Origin: Bacillota bacterium
Lineage (GTDB): Bacteria; Bacillota; Clostridia; Oscillospirales; Ruminococcaceae
Length of the DNA: 64,000 bases
Direction of reading: 5' to 3'
NCBI GenBank assembly: GCA_029572815.1
Contig: JAKPUQ010000074.1
Coordinates: forward strand, 1-64,000
Numbering within the stretch: position 1 is the stretch's first letter; each line of letters begins with the position of its first letter. Positions 36,268-44,365 of this stretch are shown here, piece by piece. Position numbers and translations under genes: made by a program. The notes under the pieces were generated by a model that saw only the letters and a program-made list of their open reading frames with translations, was not told where the DNA came from and did no database searches.

Positions 36268-37041
36268 TCATATGCTGTTTTTTATGCGGTCTATAGCGCT
36301 TTTTTCAAGTCTGGAGACCTGTGCCTGGGATATGCCTATCTCTCCGGCGACTTCCATCTGTGTCTTGCCGCGGAAGAACCGCAGGTAGAGGATATTCTGC
36401 TCACGCGGTCCCAGTCCGCGTATGGCATCGCGGATAGACAGCTCGTCCATACGGCTCTCAACGTCGTTCATGTCACTTATCTGGTCCATGATGTAGAGGT
36501 TGTCCTCTGAGTCGGAATACACAGGCTCATAGAGTGAAACAGGATCGCTGATGCTCTCAAGGGCGATGACCACATCTGCCCGTTTTTCGCCTATATCTGC
36601 GGCTATCTCGTCCATATTGGGCTCGCGCTGAAGACTTGCGGTGAGGCGCTCTTTTGACTGGAGAGCCTTGTAGGCAAGGTCGCGGAGAGAGCGGCTCACC
36701 TTAACATGGCTGCTGTCCCGCAGATACCTTCTCAGCTCCCCGTTTATCATGGGAACGCAGTATGTGGAGAAGCGGACCTCCTTCGTAAGGTCGAAGTTGT
36801 CGATAGCCTTCATAAGACCTATCACCCCTATCTGGAACAGGTCGTCAATGTCCTCGCCCCTTCCTGTGAATCGCTGTATCACGCTGAGCACAAGGCGGAG
36901 ATTGCCCTTGATGAGCCTGTCTCTTGCGGACCTGCTGCCCGTTGCCCGTATTTCTCTGAGGAGAGTCATTTTCTCCTCCTCCCTGAGAACGGTCAGCTCG
37001 GAAGTGTTTATCCCTGCGATGACTACTTTGTTATATGACAT
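36268..37041 (-). CDS. sigG: RNA polymerase sporulation sigma factor SigG
   Basis: Strong match across the whole length to SigG: N-terminus MSYNKVVIAGINTSELTVL, region 2 (GNLRLVLSVIQRF, DDLFQIGVIGLMKAIDNFDL, FSTYCVPMINGELRRYLRD), region 3 (VSRSLRDLAYKALQSKERL) and region 4 (RFFRGKTQMEVAGEIGISQAQVSRLEKSAI). ATG 37041 follows ACGGAGGGA; the upstream extension to 37101 is not coding-like. SigG drives late forespore transcription in endospore formers. Its frame is intact here, although spoIIIAA at the window end is interrupted. The usual neighbours spoIIGA-sigE are not adjacent. Confidence 0.93.
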   Translation of the reverse strand: MSYNKVVIAGINTSELTVLREEEKMTLLREIRATGSRSARDRLIKGNLRLVLSVIQRFTGRGEDIDDLFQIGVIGLMKAIDNFDLTKEVRFSTYCVPMINGELRRYLRDSSHVKVSRSLRDLAYKALQSKERLTASLQREPNMDEIAADIGEKRADVVIALESISDPVSLYEPVYSDSEDNLYIMDQISDMNDVESRMDELSIRDAIRGLGPREQNILYLRFFRGKTQMEVAGEIGISQAQVSRLEKSAIDRIKNSI

Positions 37042-37117
37042 TACTATCCCTCCGTAAGGTATTACGAGGATATTATTGCCCGTGTCAGCTCGGGTAATCA
37101 CAGGAAAAACATGGTAT

Positions 37118-37144
37118 AAAAAAGGAGCAGTCCGAACTGCTCCT
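37118..37144 (-). terminator. Terminator of the pdxY operon
   Basis: Stem AAGGAGCAGT / ACTGCTCCTT overlapping the last stop codon, minus-strand tail TTTTTTATACC. Confidence 0.85.
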
Positions 37145-37539
37145 TAAACTATCTCAGGTAACCGAGGGATATGCTTCTTATTGAATTTGCGGATATAGGT
37201 CTTATTGAAAGCTGAAACAGCTTTTTTGTCGCTGAGATACATATTTTCTGGCAAAGCCTGTAGTATATCGGCAATATTCCAGGCAAGCTCTGCGTTCCCG
37301 CTGTCGAAGGCGCTTCTGATCTCTCTTGCAGAGAAAACAACGAAAGCAGTCGCTTCGTTGGGAACTGTGCTCTTTATCTGAAGCTCACAGCCAAGACATT
37401 CTGAGAGAGCAGCAAGCCCTTCCTCTGCCGTGATATTTCCGTCTATCATATCAGCAAGAGCGGCGGCAGCTCTCTGTCCCTGAGCTGACTCCGCATTAGC
37501 TCTTATAAAGACTGCTGCCTTTCTGATAATATCTGTCAT
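37144..37539 (-). CDS. Hypothetical helical protein cotranscribed with pdxY
   Basis: A 131-residue soluble protein with no signal peptide or membrane segment, starting MTDIIRKAAVFIRANAESAQ and ending KFNKKHIPRLPEIV. I do not recognise a family. Ala/Glu-rich amphipathic segments suggest a helical fold. The start overlaps the pdxY stop by 4 bases (ATGA), so its translation is coupled to the kinase, and the pair ends at one terminator. A role linked to vitamin B6 metabolism is only positional. Confidence 0.7.
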   Translation of the reverse strand: MTDIIRKAAVFIRANAESAQGQRAAAALADMIDGNITAEEGLAALSECLGCELQIKSTVPNEATAFVVFSAREIRSAFDSGNAELAWNIADILQALPENMYLSDKKAVSAFNKTYIRKFNKKHIPRLPEIV

Positions 37540-38387
37540 TTTTGCTCCTTTACATAGCCGATTAGCTTGCCCAGGCAGAGTTCAAAGCAGCTTCCGTACC
37601 ATGTTTCTTCCATATGTAGGATAGTGGCTTCGATACAGTCAAGAGTGAACTTAACAGATATATCAAGGCATTGCTGTATGTCCATCCCCAGCGCGCAGGC
37701 GCCTGAGAAAACACTGGAGAAAATATCTCCCGTGCCGTGAAAGCGTGAATTCACGTTTTTCCCGAAGGAGAAATAGAACCTGTCGCTCTCGCTGTCATAG
37801 GCAGCCGCACCCTGGAGCTTGTCATCGTAGTGGACACCCGTTATCACAGGAGTCTTGCAGCCCAGTCCGGCGAGTCTTCGGAGAGCCTCCCTGACATAGT
37901 TCTCATCGTAGTCCTCGGTGTATGGGATACCCAGGAGGAAGGCGGTCTCGGTCATGTTGGGGATAATGAAGTCAGCCCTTGCACAGAGCTTCTTCATCTT
38001 TTCCACGAACTTGTCAGTGAATCCCGCATAGAGCTTTCCTGCGTCGCCGAGAACAGGGTCTACTATTATATAATTGTCATCATTTCCGAAATCATCAAAA
38101 AAGTCGGAGACTATGTCCACCTGTTCCATAGAGCCCAGGTAGCCTGTATACAGCGCATCAAAGCGCAGGTCCATAGTCTTCCAGTGTGAGGCGATGGCGG
38201 GAATGTCGCTGGTAAGGTCGCGGAAGGTGTAGCCGCTGAAGCCTTCGCCCGTATGTGTGGAAAGTACAGCCGTGGGAATGACTGCGGTCTCTATGCCCAT
38301 AGCCGAAATGATCGGCAGGGCAACGGTCAGTGAGCACTTTCCGAAGCATGAGATGTCCTGTATGGATACTATCTTCTTCATTATCAT
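37536..38387 (-). CDS. Pyridoxamine/pyridoxal kinase (PdxY-like, ribokinase family)
   Basis: The start MKKIVSIQDISCFGKCSLTVALP is the usual N-terminus of the Firmicutes pyridoxamine kinase group. Other motifs are PTAVLSTHTGEGFSGYTF, YIIVDPVLGDAGKLYAGF, IIPNMTETAFLLGI and the anion-hole/ATP motif HGTGDIFSSVFSGACALG with the catalytic Asp. It phosphorylates pyridoxal, pyridoxamine or pyridoxine in B6 salvage. ATG 38387 or the next in-frame ATG two codons on may start it; GAAAGATGATAATG lies upstream. Followed directly by the unknown 131-residue gene. Confidence 0.88.
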   Translation of the reverse strand: MIMKKIVSIQDISCFGKCSLTVALPIISAMGIETAVIPTAVLSTHTGEGFSGYTFRDLTSDIPAIASHWKTMDLRFDALYTGYLGSMEQVDIVSDFFDDFGNDDNYIIVDPVLGDAGKLYAGFTDKFVEKMKKLCARADFIIPNMTETAFLLGIPYTEDYDENYVREALRRLAGLGCKTPVITGVHYDDKLQGAAAYDSESDRFYFSFGKNVNSRFHGTGDIFSSVFSGACALGMDIQQCLDISVKFTLDCIEATILHMEETWYGSCFELCLGKLIGYVKEQK

Positions 38388-38418
38388 CTTTCTTTCAAAA
38401 TAACGTTATCAATTTATG

Positions 38419-38447
38419 ATTATACAACAAAGCTGTTCCTTTGTCAA
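38419..38447 (-). promoter_or_regulatory. Sigma-A-type promoter of the pdxY operon
   Basis: Minus strand TTGACA (38442-38447), 17 bases, TATAAT (38419-38424). Confidence 0.8.
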
Positions 38448-38559
38448 TATGCCGCGGGATACTGATAATATCATGCTGTATATACTGTATCAAAGAACCA
38501 TTCTGCGAAGAAATATGTCATAATATTGTTCTAAATGACATGATAGTACCATTGCGGGT

Positions 38560-38589
38560 TTGACACTGTTTCCCCTCGTATGTTAGAAT
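38560..38589 (+). promoter_or_regulatory. Promoter of the AraC-family regulator gene
   Basis: TTGACA (38560-38565), 18 bases, TAGAAT (38584-38589), ~60 bases before ATG 38648. Confidence 0.7.
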
Positions 38590-38593
38590 TTAT

Positions 38594-38618
38594 TTGGCGG
38601 TAAACTGTTTATCGCCAA
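38594..38618. promoter_or_regulatory. 25-base palindrome at the transcription start of the AraC gene
   Basis: TTGGCG-g-TAAAC-t-GTTTA-t-CGCCAA: 12-base arms with one G-T mismatch around a central T, beginning 4 bases after the -10 box. A good candidate for an operator (self-repression) or a leader hairpin. A half copy, CAAAACAGTT, follows at 38621. Confidence 0.6.
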
Positions 38619-38647
38619 GCCAAAACAGTTAAAAAGGGGAATGGTTT

Positions 38648-39451
38648 ATGAGGATAGAAAGCATAACCCTCGATCATGAAAGAGCCAGAAATTTTGTGGT
38701 GGAGCGTCCTATGGGCGCAGGAGTATGGGTGTTCCTTGCACTGAAGGCAAGGGCAGTTTTCACTATCGGCGGCAGGGAGATACCATCGCCCGATAACTCC
38801 TTTATCCTGCTGACTCCCGAACAGCCCTTCAGCTATCGCTGCGATGCGGACGATTTCAGCGAGGACAGCGTTTTTTTTACTCCCGATGATGAGGATATAA
38901 AGCGTATCACCGACATGAAAATACCGCTCAACAAGGTTATTCCCGCAGCCGAGCTCACAGGCATAACATCGCTTCTTCGCAGTATGTGTCTGGAGTACTA
39001 CTCCGCAAACAAGAACAGGCTTGAGTCTGTGGATCTGTATTTCCGCCTGCTTCTCAGCAAGGTCAACGAGAGCGTTCTCAGCATGAAAAAGATAAGCGCG
39101 GTACATGAGGGACTTTACATAGAGAAGCTCATGTGGCTCCGCGAGAGCATTTAGCGCTGGCCGTCAAAGACCTGGACTGTAGACGAAATGGCGGCGGACG
39201 TATCGCTCAGCCGTTCAAGGCTCCAGCATCTCTACACCGAGACCTTCGGAATAAGCATATCAAAGGATATAATCACCAGCCGTCTGGACAAGGCGACTGA
39301 GCTCCTGAAAAAGTCGGAATACTCCATCAACAAGGTAGCGGAGCTGGTTGGCTATCCCAATGCCTCCTACTTCAACAGGCAGTTCAAGAACGGCCTGGGC
39401 ATGACTCCCACCGAATTCCGCAGGGAATATCAGGAACAGGAAGCAATATAA
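38648..39451 (+). pseudogene. AraC-family transcriptional regulator with in-frame amber stop
   Basis: GGGGA at 38636-38640 precedes ATG 38648. The N-terminal half is a cupin-like sensor (IGGREIPSPDNSFILLTPEQPFSY). After LMWLRESI an in-frame TAG (39152-39154) interrupts the chain; the same frame continues RWPSKTWTVDEMAADVSLSRSRLQHLYTETFG and NKVAELVGYPNASYFNRQFKNGLGMTPTEFRR, a complete double helix-turn-helix. Relatives usually have Tyr at the stop position (IY.xP...W), so one substitution TAC/TAT to TAG would explain it. Without read-through the sensor half has no DNA-binding domain; the second half could start at ATG 39188, without the first helices' lead-in. Target genes unknown. Confidence 0.75.
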
Positions 39452-39503
39452 GCAAAAGCTCCGATAAATTCCAATTTATCTTAGCAGCCGTATAAAATTC
39501 AAT

Positions 39504-39534
39504 GCCCCTAAGCGCTTTGAAACGCTTAGGGGCA
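39504..39534 (-). terminator. Terminator of the anti-sigma gene; copy 3 of a recurring element
   Basis: Stem GCCCCTAAGCG / CGCTTAGGGGC with flank AAAACTTATATATGGGTATTTGTCTTCG, matching copies at 13431 and 19316. Minus-strand tail ATTGAATTTTA. It could also stop the converging AraC transcript. Confidence 0.75.
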
Positions 39535-39573
39535 AAACTTATATATGGGTATTTGTCTTCGCGGAGTTTCTTA

Positions 39574-41199
39574 TTATTCACAGAACCATGGCTTTTTTGA
39601 GTTAAGTTCCATTTCAAGGTCGAACTGCGTAGCAGTTCCGTCGCCGCTGTAAGGCAGGGGATTGACCATATCGGTGCACTTTGAGAGATCGGCATTATGG
39701 AGAGTAGCCGATATCAGTGGTCTGCCGTAGCCAAGCCGCAGCGTAAGATATACTTCTTCGTTTTTCGGAAGCTTCCAGTTTTCGCCGTCTGTTACCCTGA
39801 ACTTTATGATAAGGTCGCCGTTAAAAGAGTAATCTTCATAGGTATAAGGAGCAAAGTCTTCGGAAATCAGCTGCTTGCCTTTTTCGTTGTGAAGACGTAT
39901 CACATCGTCCATAGTCAGCGAGCCTGCAACGGGAGCGCTGAGGATAGCCTCTTTGAAAGTCCATTCGTTTACAGCTTCGAGAACATCTTCATAGGAATTC
40001 CTTGTCATATCTATGCTGTGTCCGCCTGTTTGGTCTGACAGTGTGCAGACGGCAAGTGCATCGGAGCTTGCGGACTTCTTTACAGTCAGATACCAGTTGC
40101 TTCTGTCGATGACGATAAACTTCATGTTCAGTGTGGGATCGAAATAATTGTAGTAGTTGCTGTATTCGCGGAAATCGCCTATTCTCAGAGCCGAGCCCTT
40201 TTTAGCAAGCTTCAGGACGTCTTCAAGGTAAATGATACCCTCGTATTCTCTCTCGGGCTGAGTCTCATTTATAAAGCTCTGAACATCGTCATATCTTATA
40301 TCTATGCCGTTCTTGGTATCTATGCCTTCCGTGGCAGGATACTCCTTTTTATTGATACCGAGGAAAAGCTTGATATATATCGGCTTCTCAGGCGGCACTC
40401 CGCCAACCCAGAGGGTATATCCGCTGCCCTCATTGATCCTGAACTCCCAGATATAAAGACCTGAGCCTATATCCTGATAGATATATCCGGTAAAATCAGA
40501 CCATGTGAGAGCATCTTTTTTCTTTGAAAGCTCAATAACGTCCTTCAGTGTGAGATTTTTTGACATAGGCTTTACCTGAGTTGTGGTCGCAGCCGCCGTA
40601 GTCGTAGTTTTTGTGCCTGTTTTGTCAGTCGTTTTCGCTGCGGTCTTGGCAGTAGTTTTTGCAGCTGCTCTGTCGGTGGTCCTTCGTGCTGTTGTACCTG
40701 CCGCAGGTCGGGTAGTCTCATGGACATCATTTTCGCTATTGTCCGTGCTCACAGCGGTTTTACCGCTTGTAACAGGCTGGTGAGCTGGATTATCGGTAGT
40801 TTCGACGGCAGCTTCATCAGTTACCACAGCGACGGTATGTGTAGTATCGGCGGTGCTGTCTTCGATGTTGTCAGAGACCACTGTTGTGGCTGTTGCCATG
40901 ATAACGGGAGTATCATCAACAGGCTTGCGGTCGGGAGCCTTCATCTTCATAATGCCCAATACTGCGCCGCATATCACCATAATGCAGGCTGCCGCAAGAA
41001 ATACCCTGTGAAGGGCAGGGGAGCGGTGCACCACGTCGGTGCCCCTTACCTCCTCATCATCAGCCATATCCATACGGCTCAGCGCCTTGCGGTAGATACG
41101 CTGGGAGGTCTTTTTGTCTGCGGCAGTATAGCTGTCTGCAATGCGGCGGACGGTCTTATCGTCTGCATTGTGCAGTATATCGCTTATATTCCTTTTCAT
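39574..41199 (-). CDS. Membrane-spanning anti-sigma factor-like protein with triplicated outer domain
   Basis: N-terminal cytosolic part (~1-65, beginning MKRNISDILHNADDKTVRRIADSYT) is typical of the sigma-binding end encoded after ECF sigma genes in Ruminococcus. One membrane helix (VFLAAACIMVICGAVLGIM, ~68-86) is followed by a Thr/Ala/Lys-rich linker (~100-210) and an outer region with three repeats starting LTLKDVIELSKKKDALTWSDF (~215), IYLEDVLKLAKKGSALRIGDF (~325) and LTMDDVIRLHNEKGKQLISEDF (~426). I do not recognise the repeat. The gene begins 12 bases after the sigma gene, so it likely holds that sigma factor until an outer signal is bound; in cellulolytic Clostridia analogous RsgI proteins sense polysaccharide. 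Confidence 0.8.
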   Translation of the reverse strand: MKRNISDILHNADDKTVRRIADSYTAADKKTSQRIYRKALSRMDMADDEEVRGTDVVHRSPALHRVFLAAACIMVICGAVLGIMKMKAPDRKPVDDTPVIMATATTVVSDNIEDSTADTTHTVAVVTDEAAVETTDNPAHQPVTSGKTAVSTDNSENDVHETTRPAAGTTARRTTDRAAAKTTAKTAAKTTDKTGTKTTTTAAATTTQVKPMSKNLTLKDVIELSKKKDALTWSDFTGYIYQDIGSGLYIWEFRINEGSGYTLWVGGVPPEKPIYIKLFLGINKKEYPATEGIDTKNGIDIRYDDVQSFINETQPEREYEGIIYLEDVLKLAKKGSALRIGDFREYSNYYNYFDPTLNMKFIVIDRSNWYLTVKKSASSDALAVCTLSDQTGGHSIDMTRNSYEDVLEAVNEWTFKEAILSAPVAGSLTMDDVIRLHNEKGKQLISEDFAPYTYEDYSFNGDLIIKFRVTDGENWKLPKNEEVYLTLRLGYGRPLISATLHNADLSKCTDMVNPLPYSGDGTATQFDLEMELNSKKPWFCE

Positions 41200-41211
41200 A
41201 GTATCCCTCCT

Positions 41212-41772
41212 TCAAAGAGTGATGTCCATATCGGTAAGGACGGTTTTCAGCTTTTTCAGTGCCCTTCGGAGCCTGCTTCTTACCGTTATGGGGTTCATGC
41301 CGAGGATACGCGCGGTCTCGGCTGAGCTTCTGTCATAGAAGTACTTCTGTATGATTATGGAGGAGTCGGGCTCGCCCAGTTTCTCTATCTTGCGGAGGAG
41401 TATAGCCGATATATCGGAGCTCTCTGCGTCCGCCTCAATATCGTCTCCCGAGGCGAGAGTGTATTCGGTCTCGGCTTCGAGCGGGATATTACGAGAGGTA
41501 TGCAGGTCCATGGAGCGGCGGAAGTCAATGGCGCGCCGCTTTGCCGAGGTGCCGATATAGGCTTTAAGCGAGGTGTCACGGAGCACATCATACTTCATCA
41601 TAACATCGCTGAGCACCTCCGCGGTGCAGTCCTCAACATCGTTTCGGCTTCCATATCCGCGGAGGATACTGTAGACTATAGTATAGGCATAGCTCCAGTA
41701 TTCGTCAAAAAGTGCCCTGAAGCCCTCCTCGGGCGACTCTTTCATCATTCTCTTTATGTCGTTCTCGTTCAT
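41212..41772 (-). CDS. ECF-type RNA polymerase sigma factor
   Basis: ATG 41772 follows AAGGGGGTGGG. Region 2 shows FRALFDEYWSYAYTIVYSIL and EDCTAEVLSDVMMKYDVLRDT; region 4 shows IIIQKYFYDRSSAETARILGMNPITVRSRLRRALKKL. Length 186 is typical. The upstream frame to 41850 is not coding-like. It is coupled with the membrane anti-sigma protein downstream. Its own promoter is of sigma-A type, so autoregulation is not evident from sequence. Confidence 0.9.
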   Translation of the reverse strand: MNENDIKRMMKESPEEGFRALFDEYWSYAYTIVYSILRGYGSRNDVEDCTAEVLSDVMMKYDVLRDTSLKAYIGTSAKRRAIDFRRSMDLHTSRNIPLEAETEYTLASGDDIEADAESSDISAILLRKIEKLGEPDSSIIIQKYFYDRSSAETARILGMNPITVRSRLRRALKKLKTVLTDMDITL

Positions 41773-41812
41773 TATCCCACCCCCTTGTCGGAAGATACAT
41801 ATATATGTCTTC

Positions 41813-41841
41813 ATTATACACATACGGTGAGTTAATGTAAA
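41813..41841 (-). promoter_or_regulatory. Promoter of the ECF sigma/anti-sigma operon
   Basis: Minus strand TTTACA (41836-41841), 17 bases, TATAAT (41813-41818). Between it and the start lies a near-palindrome around ACATATATATGT (41797-41808). Confidence 0.65.
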
Positions 41842-41915
41842 GTGTTGCACAGCAGGAAGTAGCTGCTGCTTTTTGCCCGGTGTTTTGTCTCAGGGCAACT
41901 TTTTCTCCGCATTTC

Positions 41916-41944
41916 TTGCTATTTTGGTTATTATATGTTATAAT
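41916..41944 (+). promoter_or_regulatory. Sigma-A-type promoter of the DUF3737 gene
   Basis: TTGCTA (41916-41921), 17 bases, TATAAT (41939-41944), 30 bases before ATG 41975. Confidence 0.75.
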
Positions 41945-41974
41945 AATAGATATTCTACTATGAGGAGTGAGATT

Positions 41975-42817
41975 ATGAAGGAAATACACAACGAGCACTT
42001 TACGGGGGAAAGGGCTCTGTTTCAGTGCAATGAACTCAGAATTTGCGGTTCGCTTTTCGATGACGGAGAGTCGCCGCTCAAACACAGCAGATTTATCGAC
42101 CTTTCCGACTGTACCTTCGGATGGAAGTACCCCATATGGTACAGTGAAAACATCAGGATGAAGAACTGCAGGATAGACGTCCACGGACGTGCAGGAATAT
42201 GGTATGTTTCCGAGATAAAGGTGGACGATACTGTTATTGAGGCACCTAAGTGCTTCCGCCATTCGACCAATATAAGCCTTAATAATGTAAGCTTTCCCGA
42301 CGGACCAGAGACCCTGTGGAAGTGTGCGAATATCCGCCTGAACAATATTACTGCAAACGGTGATTATTTTGCCATGGACTGCGACGGTATGGAGGTCAAC
42401 GGTCTGAATCTCACAGGCGGCTACTCCTTTGACGGCGTAAGGAACGTGACTGTTAAGAATTCCGTTATCACAGGCAGAGATGCCTTCTGGAACAGTGAAA
42501 ACGTCATTATATACGATTCTGTCATCACAGGCAAGTATTTCTGCTGGAATTCCCGCAACATCACCCTTGTGAACTGTACCGTGGAGAGTCTCCAGGGAAT
42601 GTGTTATACGGAGAACCTTATACTTAGAAATTGCAAGCTTCCCAACACCACTCTTGCCTTTGAGTATTCCACAGTAAATGCGGATATAAGAGGCAGTATC
42701 GACAGTATCATGAACCCTTCCGGCGGCGTGATAAAGGCTGACTCCATAGGGGAGACCATCATGGACGAAAAGCAGGTAGATGTATCGAGAACGAAGATAA
42801 TACTCGGCGCTCAGTAA
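41975..42817 (+). CDS. DUF3737 family right-handed beta-helix protein
   Basis: ATG 41975 follows GAGGAGTGAG. The 280-residue protein is a DUF3737 member: EIHNEHFTGERALFQCNELRI, FGWKYPIWYSENIRMKNC, WYVSEIKVDDTVIEAPKCFRH, FAMDCDGMEVNG, DAFWNSENVIIYDSVITGKYF. The periodic Asn/Ser/Ile ladder (NITLVNCTVES, NLILRNCKLP) fits a right-handed parallel beta-helix, as in pectate-lyase-like folds, but no catalytic residues are evident and there is no signal peptide. Function of the family is not known to me. Single-gene unit with its own promoter and terminator. Confidence 0.85.
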   Translation: MKEIHNEHFTGERALFQCNELRICGSLFDDGESPLKHSRFIDLSDCTFGWKYPIWYSENIRMKNCRIDVHGRAGIWYVSEIKVDDTVIEAPKCFRHSTNISLNNVSFPDGPETLWKCANIRLNNITANGDYFAMDCDGMEVNGLNLTGGYSFDGVRNVTVKNSVITGRDAFWNSENVIIYDSVITGKYFCWNSRNITLVNCTVESLQGMCYTENLILRNCKLPNTTLAFEYSTVNADIRGSIDSIMNPSGGVIKADSIGETIMDEKQVDVSRTKIILGAQ

Positions 42818-42824
42818 AAAATAA

Positions 42825-42858
42825 AGCCCCGAAGCGTTTGACGCCTCGGGGCTGTTTT
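42825..42858 (+). terminator. Terminator of the DUF3737 gene
   Basis: Stem AGCCCCGA(AGCG) / (CGCC)TCGGGGCT then GTTTTGC. Resembles the recurring GCCCC element but lacks its flank. Confidence 0.75.
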
Positions 42859-42927
42859 GCATATTTCCTTGCAAATGAACAACTTTTATGCGCTGTTCCT
42901 TGCAATCAGCAGTTTTTTATGCTATAA

Positions 42928-44127
42928 TTACTTGGAAATAAGAGCAAGTGTATCTCTTGCGACGAGGAGCTCTTCATTTGTGGGAACGATCCATACCTCG
43001 ATCTTTGAATCAGGTGTTGAGATCTTTGTGAGCTTGCCTCTGATAGAGCGGTTCAGCTCCTTGTCGATCTTGATTCCGAAGTAATCCATATCCTCACATA
43101 CCTGCTCTCTTACTTCCCATGAGTTCTCGCCGATACCGCCTGTGAAGAGGACAGCGTCGAGACCGTTCATAGCAGCTGCATAGGAGCCGATGTACTTCTT
43201 GATCTCGTAAGCCAGCATATCGGAAACCAGCTGAGCCTTTTTGTTTCCGTTGTTTGCAGCTTCCTGAATGTCACGGTTGTCGGAGCCTACGCCTGATACT
43301 CCGAGGAAGCCTGACTTCTTGTTCATATATTCGCTCATCTGTGAAGGTGTGAAGCCGTGCTTGTCAGCAACGAAGGTTACAGCAGAGGGGTCTACGGAAC
43401 CTGTTCTTGTACCCATTACAACACCGTCAAGAGGAGTAAAGCCCATTGAAGTATCTACGGACTTGCCTGCGTCAACAGCTGTGATGGATGAACCGTTTCC
43501 GAGGTGGCATGAAACGATCTTGAGATCCTTGATGTCCTTGCCCATAGCCTCTGCGAGAGCAGCGGATACGAAACGGTGTGATGTGCCGTGGAAGCCGTAC
43601 TTCCTTACGTGGAGCTTCTCATAATCATCATAGGGAAGACCGAACATGAATGCCTTGGGGGGCATTGTCTGGTGGAAGGCTGTATCGAAAACAACTACCT
43701 GAGGTACGTTTGCGGGGATAACGCTCTTACATGCTCTGAGAGCAAGTGCGTGTGCGTGGTTGTGTACGGGAGCAAGCTCGCGGAGCTCATCGATCTTGTC
43801 GATTACCTCGTCTGTAACGAGAACTGACTTGTCGAATACGTCAGCGCCCTGTACTATTCTGTGACCTACAGCAGAGATAGCGTCCATGCTGTCGATAACC
43901 TTTGCATCGCCTGATGTAAGGCACTCAACAAGCTTCATGAAAGCCTCTGTATGTGTGGGGAATGAGCAGTCCTGGTCAAGAACTCTGCCGTCAGCAGTCT
44001 TGTGATTGATATGGCCGTCGATACCGATACGGTCGCAGTTGCCCTTAGCGATAACGCTCTCATCGCTCATGTCGATGAGCTGATACTTCAGTGAGGAGCT
44101 TCCTGCATTTACAACTAAGATGATCAT
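42928..44127 (-). CDS. ackA: Acetate kinase
   Basis: Full-length (399 residues) ASKHA-fold kinase: MIILVVNAGSSSLKYQLID, VGHRIVQGADVF, FDTAFHQTMPPKAF, YGFHGTSHRFVSAAL, IVSCHLGNGSSITAVDAGKSVDTSMGF, VMGTRTGSVDP, DAVLFTGGIGENSWEVR. It converts acetyl phosphate and ADP to acetate and ATP in the cytosol, the main ATP-yielding end step of fermentation here. Phosphotransacetylase is not adjacent. ATG 44127 follows GAAAGGAAATTAC. Divergent from tmcAL. Confidence 0.97.
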   Translation of the reverse strand: MIILVVNAGSSSLKYQLIDMSDESVIAKGNCDRIGIDGHINHKTADGRVLDQDCSFPTHTEAFMKLVECLTSGDAKVIDSMDAISAVGHRIVQGADVFDKSVLVTDEVIDKIDELRELAPVHNHAHALALRACKSVIPANVPQVVVFDTAFHQTMPPKAFMFGLPYDDYEKLHVRKYGFHGTSHRFVSAALAEAMGKDIKDLKIVSCHLGNGSSITAVDAGKSVDTSMGFTPLDGVVMGTRTGSVDPSAVTFVADKHGFTPSQMSEYMNKKSGFLGVSGVGSDNRDIQEAANNGNKKAQLVSDMLAYEIKKYIGSYAAAMNGLDAVLFTGGIGENSWEVREQVCEDMDYFGIKIDKELNRSIRGKLTKISTPDSKIEVWIVPTNEELLVARDTLALISK

Positions 44128-44164
44128 ATATGTAATTTCCTTTCAAAAATATTTTGCATATATT

Positions 44165-44192
44165 ATTATATACTATTTTTGAAAAATTGCAA
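44165..44192 (-). promoter_or_regulatory. Promoter of ackA
   Basis: Minus strand TTGCAA (44187-44192), 16 bases, TATAAT (44165-44170), about 40 bases before ATG 44127. Confidence 0.7.
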
Positions 44193-44365
44193 GTCCTTTT
44201 TTTAAATTTACAGCGATAAGGCGGCATTTTTATGCGTGAAACGAGCGGAAAAGCACGGATTTACTGTTGCAAAACGCCGAAAACCGCCCTGAAATCATCA
44301 AATAATATGTAAAGTTGAGAAAAATTTACAGAAAATCATTGAAATAAGAGAAAAGAGGTAGTAAA

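Noticed and set aside
41705-42874. Long minus-strand ORF of 389 codons opposite DUF3737
   Set aside because: It is the antisense of a real gene with promoter, ribosome site and family match, and its protein has no domain character.
42858-42927. Imperfect direct repeat TTCCTTGCAA...TTTTATGC before ackA's 3' end
   Set aside because: Two ~28-base copies with several mismatches; too little to support an element or function.
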